Shown one piece after another: positions 12,500 through 20,669 of a DNA stretch of 55,617 nt. The stretch comes from Elusimicrobiota bacterium (lineage in GTDB: Bacteria > Elusimicrobiota > Elusimicrobia > UBA1565 > UBA9628). The notes below the pieces were generated by a model. The model was not told the origin of the DNA and did no database searches. It saw only the letters and a program-made list of their open reading frames with translations. The stretch's first letter is position 1. Every line of letters starts with the position of its first letter. Made by a program: the position numbers and the translations under genes. The stretch lies in NCBI GenBank assembly GCA_027451985.1, contig DAIDHS010000017.1, positions 1 to 55,617 of the forward strand, given 5' to 3'.

Positions 12500-13865
12500 C
12501 ACCGCCCCTGAAATTTCCAAAGAGTCCGCCAAACCCGCGGCCGACGGCCGCCGGCACCAGACCTACCTGCTCAACATGGGTCCGGCCCACCCGGCCATGC
12601 ACGGCATCATCCGCCTGGTCCTTGAAATCGAGGGCGAGAAAATCGTCAACACCGAGACCGAGATCGGCTACCTGCACCGCGCCTTCGAGAAGCACGCCGA
12701 GGTCGAGCCCTGGAATAACGTGGTGCCCTGGACCGACCGCCTGAACTACGTCTCGCCGCTCATCAACAACGTGGGCTACGCCATGGCCGTGGAGAAGCTC
12801 TGCGGCATTGAGGTTCCCGAGCGCGGGCAGTACATCCGCGTCATCGCCTCCGAGATTTCGCGCATCACCGACCACCTGACCTGCGTCGGCGCCTCCGCCA
12901 TGGAGTTGGGCGCGTTCACGGTTTTCCTTTACCTCATTAAGTCGCGCGAGTACCTCTACCAGCTCATCGACCAGCTGACCGGCGCGCGCATCACCACGGC
13001 CTACACGCGCGTGGGCGGCGTCAAGGGCGATTTGCCGCCGGACTTCAAGGACAAGTGCCTCGCGGTCTTCAAGAAAATCCGCGAGGACATCCGCGATTCG
13101 GACCGGCTCCTGACCAAGAACCGCATCTTCGTCGACCGCATGGAGGGCACGGGCATCATCTCCAAGGAGGACGCCCTGGCCTACTCCATCACCGGGCCTT
13201 TCCTGCGCTCGACCGGCGTGCCCTACGACGTGCGCAAGGCGCACCCCTACCTGATTTACGACCGCCTGAACTTCGAGGTGCCCGTGGGCACCACGGGCGA
13301 TAACTTCGACCGCTACCTGGTGCGCCTGGCGGAAATCGAGCAGTCCATGCGCATCATTGAGCAGTGCTTCGAGCAGATCCCCGAGGGCAAGCACAGCCTG
13401 GAGCCCTCCGAGATGGAGAACGCTTTCGAGTTCCAGGATCAGGGCAAGCACGGCGACACCGCCCTCCTTTATAAGTACCGGGCCAAGGTGGACCAGACCC
13501 TGGAAGGCATGGGCCGCAGCTCCGACGGCACGGCCCGCGCGCACGACCGCGGGCACGTGATGCCGCCCAAGGAAGAGACCTACGGCAACATCGAGGGCCT
13601 GATGGATCACTTCCAGATGGTCATGTGGAGTTGGGGCGTGAAGGTCCCGGCCGGAGAGGGCTATTTCGCGGTCGAGGGCGGCAACGGGGAGCTGGGCTTC
13701 CACATCGTGTCGTCGGGCGACTGCAAGGCATACCGCGTGCGCTGCCGCCCGCCGTGCCTCTACATCATGGCGGCCCTGCCCAAGCTTTTGAACGGCGGCT
13801 GGGTGGCGGACATCATCCCCACCTTCGGCTCCGTGAACATGATCGGAGGGGAGTTGGATAGATGA
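12492..13865 (+). CDS. nuoD: NADH-quinone oxidoreductase subunit D (49-kDa, quinone site)
   Basis: Forms the quinone-binding site with NuoB; 457 residues. The two residues known from bovine and Thermus complex I to hold the quinone head group are in place: His37 in GPAHPAMHG and Tyr86 in DRLNY, 49 residues apart as in the bovine protein. The hydrogenase-type Cys pairs are absent, so this is a true Nuo rather than a group 4 NiFe hydrogenase. The C-terminus ends GGELDR in place of the common GEVDR. Overlaps nuoC by 8 bp and the nuoEF gene by 4 bp. Confidence 0.97.
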   Translation: MTNTAPEISKESAKPAADGRRHQTYLLNMGPAHPAMHGIIRLVLEIEGEKIVNTETEIGYLHRAFEKHAEVEPWNNVVPWTDRLNYVSPLINNVGYAMAVEKLCGIEVPERGQYIRVIASEISRITDHLTCVGASAMELGAFTVFLYLIKSREYLYQLIDQLTGARITTAYTRVGGVKGDLPPDFKDKCLAVFKKIREDIRDSDRLLTKNRIFVDRMEGTGIISKEDALAYSITGPFLRSTGVPYDVRKAHPYLIYDRLNFEVPVGTTGDNFDRYLVRLAEIEQSMRIIEQCFEQIPEGKHSLEPSEMENAFEFQDQGKHGDTALLYKYRAKVDQTLEGMGRSSDGTARAHDRGHVMPPKEETYGNIEGLMDHFQMVMWSWGVKVPAGEGYFAVEGGNGELGFHIVSSGDCKAYRVRCRPPCLYIMAALPKLLNGGWVADIIPTFGSVNMIGGELDR

Positions 13866-15661
13866 GCAAGGCCGCGGCCGTGGCAGCGCCCGCTTCGCCC
13901 TTTACGCCGGAGCAGGAAAAGGTCCTCAAGTCCTGGACCACGCACTATCCGTATCCCATCATGGGCCTTTTGGAGGCCCTGCGCCAGGTGCAGGAGTGGC
14001 ACCGCTGCATCACCCCGGCCGACGAGCAGCATGTGGCGGATCTCTTCAAGACCACCCTTTCCCACGTGCACGGCGTGGCGACGTTTTTCCCGATGTTCAC
14101 CAAGAAGCCCGCGGGCAAGCGGCGCATCGGCCTTTGCCACGGCCTGTCCTGCGCCATGGCCGGCGCGGACAAAATGGCCCACTGCCTGGAGAAGACCTTG
14201 GGCGTCAAGGAAGGCGAGACCACGCCCGACGGCGAGTTCAGCTTCGAGGAGATGGAATGCCTGGGCGCCTGCGATTACGCGCCCGCCCTCCTGCTGGGCG
14301 ACGATTTGAGGGGCAAGGCCACGCCCGAACTCATCGCGGACATCGCGGCCAAGAAGGACGTGCCCTCCCAGGACGGATTTTATTTGGGGACGCCCAAGGA
14401 CGTGCCCATCGTGCTCACCAAACACTACGACAACCCCAAGCTCAAGGAGCTTGAGACCTACCGCAAGCTGGGCGGCTACAAGGCTTTGGAGAAGGCGCTC
14501 TCCATGAAGCGCCAAGACCTCATCGCCGAGGTCAAGAAATCCAACATGCGCGGCTTGGGCGGCGCGGGATTTCCGACCGGGATGAAGTGGGAGACCGTGC
14601 CTTCCGAGGACAAGCTCCCTGGCCCGCGCTTCGTGGTGACCAATGCGGACGAGTCCGAGCCCGCGTGCTACAAGGACCGGGTCATCATGACCGCGAACCC
14701 GCACCAGCTGCTCGAAGGCATCTTGATCGCCTCCTACGCCATCGGCGCCAAGAACTCCTTCATTTTCATTCGCGGCGAGTACGGCGTGCAGCACAAGATT
14801 TTGACCAAGGCCATTGCCGAGGCCGAGAAAGCGGGCCTCATCGGCGACAACATCCTGGGCAAGGGCTTTTCCTGCCGCATCCAAATCATGCGCGGCGCCG
14901 GGGCCTATATCTGCGGCCTGGACACCGCTTTGCTGGAAACCATGGAAGGCAAGAAGGCCTGGCCGAGGCAGCCCCCGCCGTTTCCCACGGTCGCGGGCCT
15001 GATGGGCAAGCCCACCGTGGTCAACAACGTGGAGACCCTCTCCATGCTGGCGCCCATCTTAAACGGCGGCGGCGAAGCCTTCGCCAAGCTGGGCGTGGCG
15101 CGCACCGGCGGCACCGGGGTCTACAGCGTCAGCGGCCACGTGGCCAAGCCCGGCATTTACGAATTTCCCATGGGCGCGCCCTTGTCCAAGATCGTCGAGG
15201 CCGCGGGCGGGGTCCCGGGCGGCAAAAAGCTCAAGGCCGTCATGCCCGGCGGCGCCTCCACGCCTCCGGTCGACGCCACCGAGCTCGAGATGCCTATGGA
15301 CTTCGACAGCCCCAAGAAGTACGGCACATTTTTGGGCGCGGGCGGCGTGGTGGTGATGGACGAGACGGTCAACATGGCCGAGGTGGCGCACAACACCGAA
15401 CGCTTCTTGTCCCACGAGTCCTGCGGCCAGTGCACGCCCTGCCGCGAGGGCAGCAACTGGACCGTACGCATTTTGGAGCGCCTGTTCTCGGGCGGCGGCG
15501 TGGCGGAGGACCTGCCCAACATCACCCGCATGGGCGAGAACATCACCGGCAAGGTCATCTGCGCCTTGGGCGACACCGTGGGCGCGGTCGCGCGGGCCTA
15601 CTTGAAGAAGTTCCCCAAAGATTTCGAATCCTACCTGTCCGGAGCCAAGAAGAATGGCTAA
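13862..15661 (+). CDS. NuoE-NuoF fusion, NADH-oxidising module of complex I
   Basis: One 599-residue chain joins NuoE (about 1-165) and NuoF (about 175-599); separate genes are the norm. NuoE ligands of the 2Fe-2S cluster N1a are the CHGLSC pair and CLGAC pair. NuoF contains the FMN loop GLGGAGFPTGMKWE, the NADH region GAGAYICG, and the N3 cluster ligands ESCGQCTPCREG plus the later Cys in VICALGD. Unusually, the Glu-Glu pair of the near-invariant GEET in the NADH pocket is Leu353-Asp354 here. The reading frame through the junction (about 14355-14400) is continuous with no repeat or stop, so a fusion is preferred over an error. ATG overlaps nuoD by 4 bp; stop overlaps nuoG by 8 bp. Confidence 0.95.
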   Translation: MSKAAAVAAPASPFTPEQEKVLKSWTTHYPYPIMGLLEALRQVQEWHRCITPADEQHVADLFKTTLSHVHGVATFFPMFTKKPAGKRRIGLCHGLSCAMAGADKMAHCLEKTLGVKEGETTPDGEFSFEEMECLGACDYAPALLLGDDLRGKATPELIADIAAKKDVPSQDGFYLGTPKDVPIVLTKHYDNPKLKELETYRKLGGYKALEKALSMKRQDLIAEVKKSNMRGLGGAGFPTGMKWETVPSEDKLPGPRFVVTNADESEPACYKDRVIMTANPHQLLEGILIASYAIGAKNSFIFIRGEYGVQHKILTKAIAEAEKAGLIGDNILGKGFSCRIQIMRGAGAYICGLDTALLETMEGKKAWPRQPPPFPTVAGLMGKPTVVNNVETLSMLAPILNGGGEAFAKLGVARTGGTGVYSVSGHVAKPGIYEFPMGAPLSKIVEAAGGVPGGKKLKAVMPGGASTPPVDATELEMPMDFDSPKKYGTFLGAGGVVVMDETVNMAEVAHNTERFLSHESCGQCTPCREGSNWTVRILERLFSGGGVAEDLPNITRMGENITGKVICALGDTVGAVARAYLKKFPKDFESYLSGAKKNG

Positions 15662-17174
15662 GTTCACGTTAAACGGGAAAACCATCGAGGCCGAGCCCGG
15701 CACACCGGTGCTCGAAGCCGCGCTTCAGGCCGGCGTCGAGATTCCCTACTACTGCTACCACCCGGCTTTGGGCAATCCCGGCAACTGCCGCATGTGCATC
15801 GTGGAAGTCGAAGGCATGCCCAAGCCCGCGGCCTCCTGCCGCCTGCCGGTCAAGGAGGGTTTGGTGGTGCGCTCGGACTCCGAGACCGCCAAGCGCTGGC
15901 AGTCCTCGTCCTTGGAAATTCATCTAGCCAACCACCCGCTCGACTGCCCGGTCTGCGACCAGTCCGGCGAGTGCGGCCTGCAGGACTACTATTTGAAGGT
16001 CGGGCGCTACCAGAGCCAGGTCCGCGAGGACAAGGAGCACAAGGAAAAGCGCCTGCCCATCGGCGCGCACGTCATGCTCGACCAGGAGCGCTGCATTTTG
16101 TGCACGCGCTGCACCCGCTTTACCGAGACCGTGACCAAGACCAGCGAGCTGGGGATTTTCAGCCGCGGGCACAAGGAAGTCGTCGACTTGGCTCCGGGCA
16201 AGACTTTGGACAACCCCTACTCCGGCAACGTCGTCGACATCTGCCCGGTGGGCGCCTTGACCGACCGCGATTTCCGCTACAAGGTCCGCGTGTGGTATTT
16301 GGACCGCACGTCGTCTGTCTGCCCCGGTTGCGCGCGCGGCTGCGCCATCGAAGTGCACACCAACACCAAGCGGCCCTGGCATTATGAGGGCCGGCGCGTG
16401 GTGCGCTTGAAGCCCCGGCACAACCCCGAGGTCAATGGCTACTGGATGTGCGACGAGGGCCGCTACGGATTTAAGGGCCTGGACGAGAACCGCATCGGAC
16501 GCGTGATGGGCCTAAAGCCCCAGCGCCGGGAGCTCTCCTGGACCGAGGCGCTCACGGACATCGCGGGCGAGATGAAGCGCCTCTCCAAGGACAAGGGCGC
16601 GCATGGCCTGGCCGTGGCGGCGTCGGGCATGCTCTCCAACGAGGACTGGGGCGCCTTGAAGGCGCTCTTCGTCGACGCCTTGAAGGTCCAGCGCTTCGCC
16701 TTCTCGCCCGAGCCGGAGCAGCTTGGCGAGCAAGACGACTTGCTGCGCCGCCGCGAGAAAGTGCCCAACTTGAAGGGCGGCGAGGGCTTCGGCTTCGGAA
16801 CGGCGATCCAGTCCGAGTCCTGGGACGCTCTGGCCAAGGAGATCGAGTCCGGCAAGATTTGGGGGCTCTACGTCATCGAGCGGGATCTCACCAAGATTTG
16901 GAAGGAGAAGACCGCGGCGCTGCTGGCCAAGGTGCCCCTGGTCGTCTACCAAGGGCCGCACAAGACCGGCATGGAGGACGTCGCGCACTACCGCCTGCCC
17001 GCCACGGCCTACGTCGAGGAGGACGGGCACTTCACGAATTTCGAGGGCAGGGTGCAGGCCTATCACAGGGCCTTAGATCCGCTGGGCGCGGCGCGCCCGG
17101 ACTGGAAGATTTTCCAGGAATTAAACGAGCACTTAAAATCGGGCGACCAAGCCCGGGCGAAGGCGGCGCGATGA
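15654..17174 (+). CDS. nuoG: NADH-quinone oxidoreductase subunit G (short form)
   Basis: Iron-sulfur subunit of the peripheral arm, 506 residues, shorter than the 690-900 residues of many NuoG. N-terminal 2Fe-2S (N1b) ligands are in YCYHPALGNPGNCRMC and ASCRLP; the His-ligated N5 cluster in HPLDCPVCDQSGECGLQD; N4 in CILCTRCTRF with the later Cys in VDICPVGAL. A further Cys set (CPGCARGC, then WMCDEGRY) resembles the N7-type cluster of the molybdopterin-like domain. The C-terminal domain is truncated to about 220 residues and has no catalytic motif. Overlaps nuoEF by 8 bp and nuoH by 4 bp. Confidence 0.95.
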   Translation: MAKFTLNGKTIEAEPGTPVLEAALQAGVEIPYYCYHPALGNPGNCRMCIVEVEGMPKPAASCRLPVKEGLVVRSDSETAKRWQSSSLEIHLANHPLDCPVCDQSGECGLQDYYLKVGRYQSQVREDKEHKEKRLPIGAHVMLDQERCILCTRCTRFTETVTKTSELGIFSRGHKEVVDLAPGKTLDNPYSGNVVDICPVGALTDRDFRYKVRVWYLDRTSSVCPGCARGCAIEVHTNTKRPWHYEGRRVVRLKPRHNPEVNGYWMCDEGRYGFKGLDENRIGRVMGLKPQRRELSWTEALTDIAGEMKRLSKDKGAHGLAVAASGMLSNEDWGALKALFVDALKVQRFAFSPEPEQLGEQDDLLRRREKVPNLKGGEGFGFGTAIQSESWDALAKEIESGKIWGLYVIERDLTKIWKEKTAALLAKVPLVVYQGPHKTGMEDVAHYRLPATAYVEEDGHFTNFEGRVQAYHRALDPLGAARPDWKIFQELNEHLKSGDQARAKAAR

Positions 17175-18223
17175 ACGAAACGCTCATCCAAATCATCTGG
17201 CTCGCCGTCAAAGTCGGCTTCGCCGTGATGTTCGGCCTCAACATCGCCGGGCTTCTGGGCTGGGTCGAGCGCAAGCAGAGCGCCGTGATGCAGGACCGCG
17301 TGGGCGCCAACCGCGCCGACATCTTCGGCATCACGATTCTGGGCCTCTTCCACCCCATCGCCGACGCTCTTAAAATGCTCACCAAGGAAGATTTCGTGCC
17401 CGCCAAAGTGCACAAGCCCTTCCACGGCCTGGCGCCCGTCATCGCTTTGGGCTTTGGCATGCTCTGCCTGGCCGCGTTGCCCTTCGGCGGCACGGTCTCG
17501 GTCGCGGGACGCCTCTGGGACCTGCAGCCCATCGCGAGCCCGGTGAGCCTGCTCTTCGTTCTGGGGCTTTTGTCCATCGGCGTGCACGGCATCGTGATGG
17601 CGGGCTACGCGTCCGGCTCCAACTACGGCCTTTTGGGGGGACTGCGCGCCGCGGCGCAGATGATTTCCTACGAGGTCTGCCTGGGCGCGGCCCTGGCCGG
17701 CGCCATGTTCATCTACGGCACGCTCGATTTGCAGCAGGCAGTCATCTGGCAGGGCCACCTCATCCACGGCTGGCTTCCGGCCTGGGGCATTTTCCTGCAG
17801 CCGCTGGGCTTCATCCTCTTCTTGACCGCGGGCGCGGCCGTGACCAAGCGCACGCCCTTCGACCTGCCCGAGGGCGAGTCCGAAATCGTGGGCTACCACG
17901 TGGAGTACTCGGGCATGAAGTTCGGCATGTTCCTGATGACCGACTTCATCGAGTCCATCGTCATCTCGGGCATCATCGTGGCGGTGTTTTTGGGCGGCTG
18001 GCAGATTCCCTATGTGCAGCTGACGGGCCTCGTGGGCGGCGTGCTGATGGTGGTCTCCTTCTCGGTGAAGACCCTCTTCATCCTGCTCCTGCTGATGCAG
18101 ATCCGCTGGACCCTGCCGCGCTTTCGCTTCGACCAGGTTCTGGACCTGGGCTGGAAGAACATCCTGCCCCTGTGCCTGCTCAATTTCATCGTGACCGTGT
18201 GGGGGGTCTACCTATGGCGATAA
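17171..18223 (+). CDS. nuoH: NADH-quinone oxidoreductase subunit H
   Basis: Heel subunit linking the quinone chamber to the membrane arm, 350 residues with about eight helices. Signatures: GWVERKQSAVMQDRVGANRA at the N-terminal loop, the acidic loop PFDLPEGESEIVGYHVEYSGMKFGMF, and IRWTLPRFRFDQVLDLGWK near the C-terminus. ATG at 17171 overlaps the nuoG stop by 4 bp; the end overlaps nuoI by 10 bp. Confidence 0.97.
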   Translation: MNETLIQIIWLAVKVGFAVMFGLNIAGLLGWVERKQSAVMQDRVGANRADIFGITILGLFHPIADALKMLTKEDFVPAKVHKPFHGLAPVIALGFGMLCLAALPFGGTVSVAGRLWDLQPIASPVSLLFVLGLLSIGVHGIVMAGYASGSNYGLLGGLRAAAQMISYEVCLGAALAGAMFIYGTLDLQQAVIWQGHLIHGWLPAWGIFLQPLGFILFLTAGAAVTKRTPFDLPEGESEIVGYHVEYSGMKFGMFLMTDFIESIVISGIIVAVFLGGWQIPYVQLTGLVGGVLMVVSFSVKTLFILLLLMQIRWTLPRFRFDQVLDLGWKNILPLCLLNFIVTVWGVYLWR

Positions 18224-18756
18224 CGGTTCGCAGCGTCAAACGCCCCGAGCACAACTTTTCGGAGCGCATCTACCTGGTCGAGGTCTGGAAAGGCCTCCTC
18301 ATCACCTTCCGCCACCTCTTCGTGAACCTCGCGCGCCACACCGTCCGCGCGCTGGGCGTCAAGAGCGGCCAGCCCGGCGCGGTCACCATCCAGTATCCCG
18401 AGGACCCCGCGGTGCTGGGCCATCGCGCGCGCACGCGCCACCGGCTCTTGAAGCGCCAAGACGGCTCGCCGCGCTGCACGGCCTGCCTCTTGTGCGAGAC
18501 GATTTGTCCGGCTAAGTGCATCCATATCACCGCCGAAGATAGTCCGGACGTGATGGTGGAGAAGCGCGCCAAGACTTTCGACATCGACCTGGGCCTGTGC
18601 ATCTTCTGCGGCTACTGCGCCGAGGCCTGCCCGGTCGACGCCATCCACATGGACGCCAACAAGGTGGAGCTCTCGAGCTACGACCGCAAGAGCCTCATCT
18701 GGACCATCTCGGACATGATGGGCGACACGCCGAAAGACCCCGCCGCGACGACATGA
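18214..18756 (+). CDS. nuoI: NADH-quinone oxidoreductase subunit I
   Basis: Ferredoxin-type subunit of 180 residues holding clusters N6a and N6b, which carry electrons from NuoG towards NuoB. Both motifs are perfect: CTACLLCETICPAKCI and CIFCGYCAEACPVDAI. The N-terminal 65 residues are extended and basic and probably contact the membrane. ATG at 18214 overlaps nuoH by 10 bp, and its stop overlaps the following diadenylate cyclase start by 4 bp, so translation runs directly from complex I into c-di-AMP genes. Confidence 0.97.
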   Translation: MAITVRSVKRPEHNFSERIYLVEVWKGLLITFRHLFVNLARHTVRALGVKSGQPGAVTIQYPEDPAVLGHRARTRHRLLKRQDGSPRCTACLLCETICPAKCIHITAEDSPDVMVEKRAKTFDIDLGLCIFCGYCAEACPVDAIHMDANKVELSSYDRKSLIWTISDMMGDTPKDPAATT

Positions 18757-19619
18757 ACCTGGTCCGGGCGCCAGGCCTGGCCGACATCCTCGACATCGCC
18801 TGCGTCACCCTCATCATCTACTCGTTTCTGGTGTGGTTCAAGCGCGCCCGCGCGGCCTTCGTCGCGCGCGGGCTCCTCATCCTGGCCGGGTTCTACGTTT
18901 TCGCGCGCCTGATGGACATGCGCATGACCATCTGGATCTTCCAGGGCTTTTTCGCGGTCCTCATCATCGCCATCGTGGTCATCTTCCAGGAGGAAATCAG
19001 GCACTTCTTCGAGCGCCTGGCCCTGTGGAGCTTCAAGCGCGGCGGCGATGGGCCGGACTTTTCGCGCGAGCTGGAAATCCTGGTGCGCACGGCCGGGACC
19101 TTGGCCCACGCCAAAGTGGGAGCCCTCATCGTGCTCAAGGGGCGCGACCCCTTGGAGCGCCACGCGGAGGGCGGCTGGAGCCTAAACGGCGAGATTTCCG
19201 AGGCGATTTTGGAGAGCATCTTCGACTACCACTCGCTCGGCCACGACGGCGCGGTGCTGCTCGAAGGCGGGCGCTTGACGCGCTTTGGCGCCCACCTGCC
19301 GCTCTCGCGGGATTTTTCCAAACTCTCCGGCTTCGGCACGCGTCACTCCGCGGCCCTGGGCTTGGCGGAGAAGACCGACGCCTTGAGCGTGGTCATCAGC
19401 GAGGAGAAAGGCACGGTCTCGGTCGCGCGCGACGGGAATTTACGCGCGCTAAAGGGCCTGGAAGAGCTCCACCGGGAGTTGGAGGCCTTCTACCGCGAAA
19501 AGGCGCCGGCGCCCCTGCCCAAGGACGCGCTGCACTTCATCCGGCACAACACGCGCGAGAAGCTCATCGCCCTGTGCATTGCCGTGTTGCTCTGGATTCT
19601 GCTGGTCGCGCCGCGATGA
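18753..19619 (+). CDS. cdaA: Membrane diadenylate cyclase (CdaA/DacA-type DisA_N domain)
   Basis: Predicted to make cyclic di-AMP from two ATP at the inner face of the membrane. Residues about 10-80 form three hydrophobic segments and end in FQEEIRHFFERL, as in CdaA. The DisA_N domain contains D165-G166-A167 (HDGAVLLEGG) and R197-H198 (GTRHSAALGLAEKTDALSVVISEE). The third residue of the usual RHR motif is Ser199 here, and LHDGA is GHDGA; activity may be altered. A C-terminal hydrophobic segment (LIALCIAVLLWILLVAP), not standard for CdaA, ends the 288-residue chain. ATG overlaps nuoI by 4 bp and the stop overlaps the DHH gene by 4 bp. No CdaR regulator is present. Confidence 0.85.
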   Translation: MNLVRAPGLADILDIACVTLIIYSFLVWFKRARAAFVARGLLILAGFYVFARLMDMRMTIWIFQGFFAVLIIAIVVIFQEEIRHFFERLALWSFKRGGDGPDFSRELEILVRTAGTLAHAKVGALIVLKGRDPLERHAEGGWSLNGEISEAILESIFDYHSLGHDGAVLLEGGRLTRFGAHLPLSRDFSKLSGFGTRHSAALGLAEKTDALSVVISEEKGTVSVARDGNLRALKGLEELHRELEAFYREKAPAPLPKDALHFIRHNTREKLIALCIAVLLWILLVAPR

Positions 19620-20662
19620 AGGCGGCCTTTCACGCTAAGCGCTTGCTGCGCTACCTGACGGACAACGCGGCGCGCCTGCGCCCGCTGGTGATTTTGACCC
19701 ACGACCATCCCGATCCGGACTCCCTGGCCAGCGCCTGGGCCCTGGCGCACCTGGCCCAGCATTACGCCCGCATCCGCTCGCGCGTGGTCTACGGCGGCAT
19801 GGTGGGCCGCTCCGAGAACCGCCTCATGATGGAGCGCCTGGAGGTGCCGGCCGCGCAGTTGAAGAAAGGGGAGCTCACCCAAGCCCCGCACCTGGCCTTG
19901 GTCGACACCCAGCCGCCATTTAAAAACAACCGCTGCCCGCCGCGCCGCCACCCGCAGATCATCGTTGACCACCACTCGCGCCACTCGGACACCCAGGGCG
20001 ATTTGGTGCTCATCGACGAGAGCGTGGGCGCCACGACCACGATTTTGGCCGAGGCCATTTTGGAGAGCGGCATCCGCGTGCCCAAGCGCCTGGCCACGGC
20101 CATGGTTTACGGCATCGGCTCGGAGACTCAGAACCTGGGCCGCGAGGCCGGCGCGCGGGACTTGGCGGCCTATCGCGCCCTCTGGCCCAAGGCCCAGATG
20201 AAGGCCTTGTGGCGCATCAGCTATCCGCGCCGCCCGGCCTCCTTCTTCTCGACTCTGGGCCGCGGCATCAAGAACGCCTTCGTCGTCCGGGACACGGTGG
20301 GCGTGCACCTGGGGGCGCTGCCCAATCCGGACTTGGTCGCGCAGATCGCGGACTTCCTCCTGACTTTGGAGGGCATGCGCTGGTCCTTAGTGACCGGCCG
20401 CTACGCCGGGCGGATGCACGTCTCCTTGCGCTCGTCCGACCCGGGCGCGGGCGCGGGCCGGCTCTTAAAGCGGCTCTTGGGCGGCGGCAACCGCGGCGGC
20501 GGGCACGCCATGATCGCGGGGGGGAGCCTTGAGGTCGGCGAGAGCGCGGCGGAGCACGACTGGCGCCAGTCCGAGGAGCGGCTGGCCGAGGGATTTTTGA
20601 AGAGCCGGGGCATCAACGAGGAGTCGACGCCCCGCACCCACCCCTTTAAGACCGATCTTTAG
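19616..20662 (+). CDS. DHH/DHHA1 phosphoesterase (NrnA/DhhP-like), putative c-di-AMP or pApA hydrolase
   Basis: A 348-residue stand-alone DHH-DHHA1 protein. Metal-binding motifs are THDHPDPDSLASAW (about residues 23-36), LVDTQP, the VDHH signature and DESVGATTT; the DHHA1 glycine motif is GGGNRGGGHAMIAGG near the C-terminus. The family cleaves c-di-AMP, pApA or short RNA (Pde2, DhhP, NrnA); position directly behind a diadenylate cyclase with a 4-bp overlap favours a nucleotide second-messenger role. There is no GGDEF or PAS domain and no membrane segment, so it is not GdpP. It ends the nuo operon, 7 bp from the convergent etfA stop. Confidence 0.85.
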   Translation: MKAAFHAKRLLRYLTDNAARLRPLVILTHDHPDPDSLASAWALAHLAQHYARIRSRVVYGGMVGRSENRLMMERLEVPAAQLKKGELTQAPHLALVDTQPPFKNNRCPPRRHPQIIVDHHSRHSDTQGDLVLIDESVGATTTILAEAILESGIRVPKRLATAMVYGIGSETQNLGREAGARDLAAYRALWPKAQMKALWRISYPRRPASFFSTLGRGIKNAFVVRDTVGVHLGALPNPDLVAQIADFLLTLEGMRWSLVTGRYAGRMHVSLRSSDPGAGAGRLLKRLLGGGNRGGGHAMIAGGSLEVGESAAEHDWRQSEERLAEGFLKSRGINEESTPRTHPFKTDL

Positions 20663-20669
20663 GCCGCGC

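Noticed and set aside
12492-13865. NuoD as the large subunit of a group 4 NiFe hydrogenase
   Set aside because: Both hydrogenase CxxC pairs are missing, and the quinone-site His37 and Tyr86 of complex I are present.
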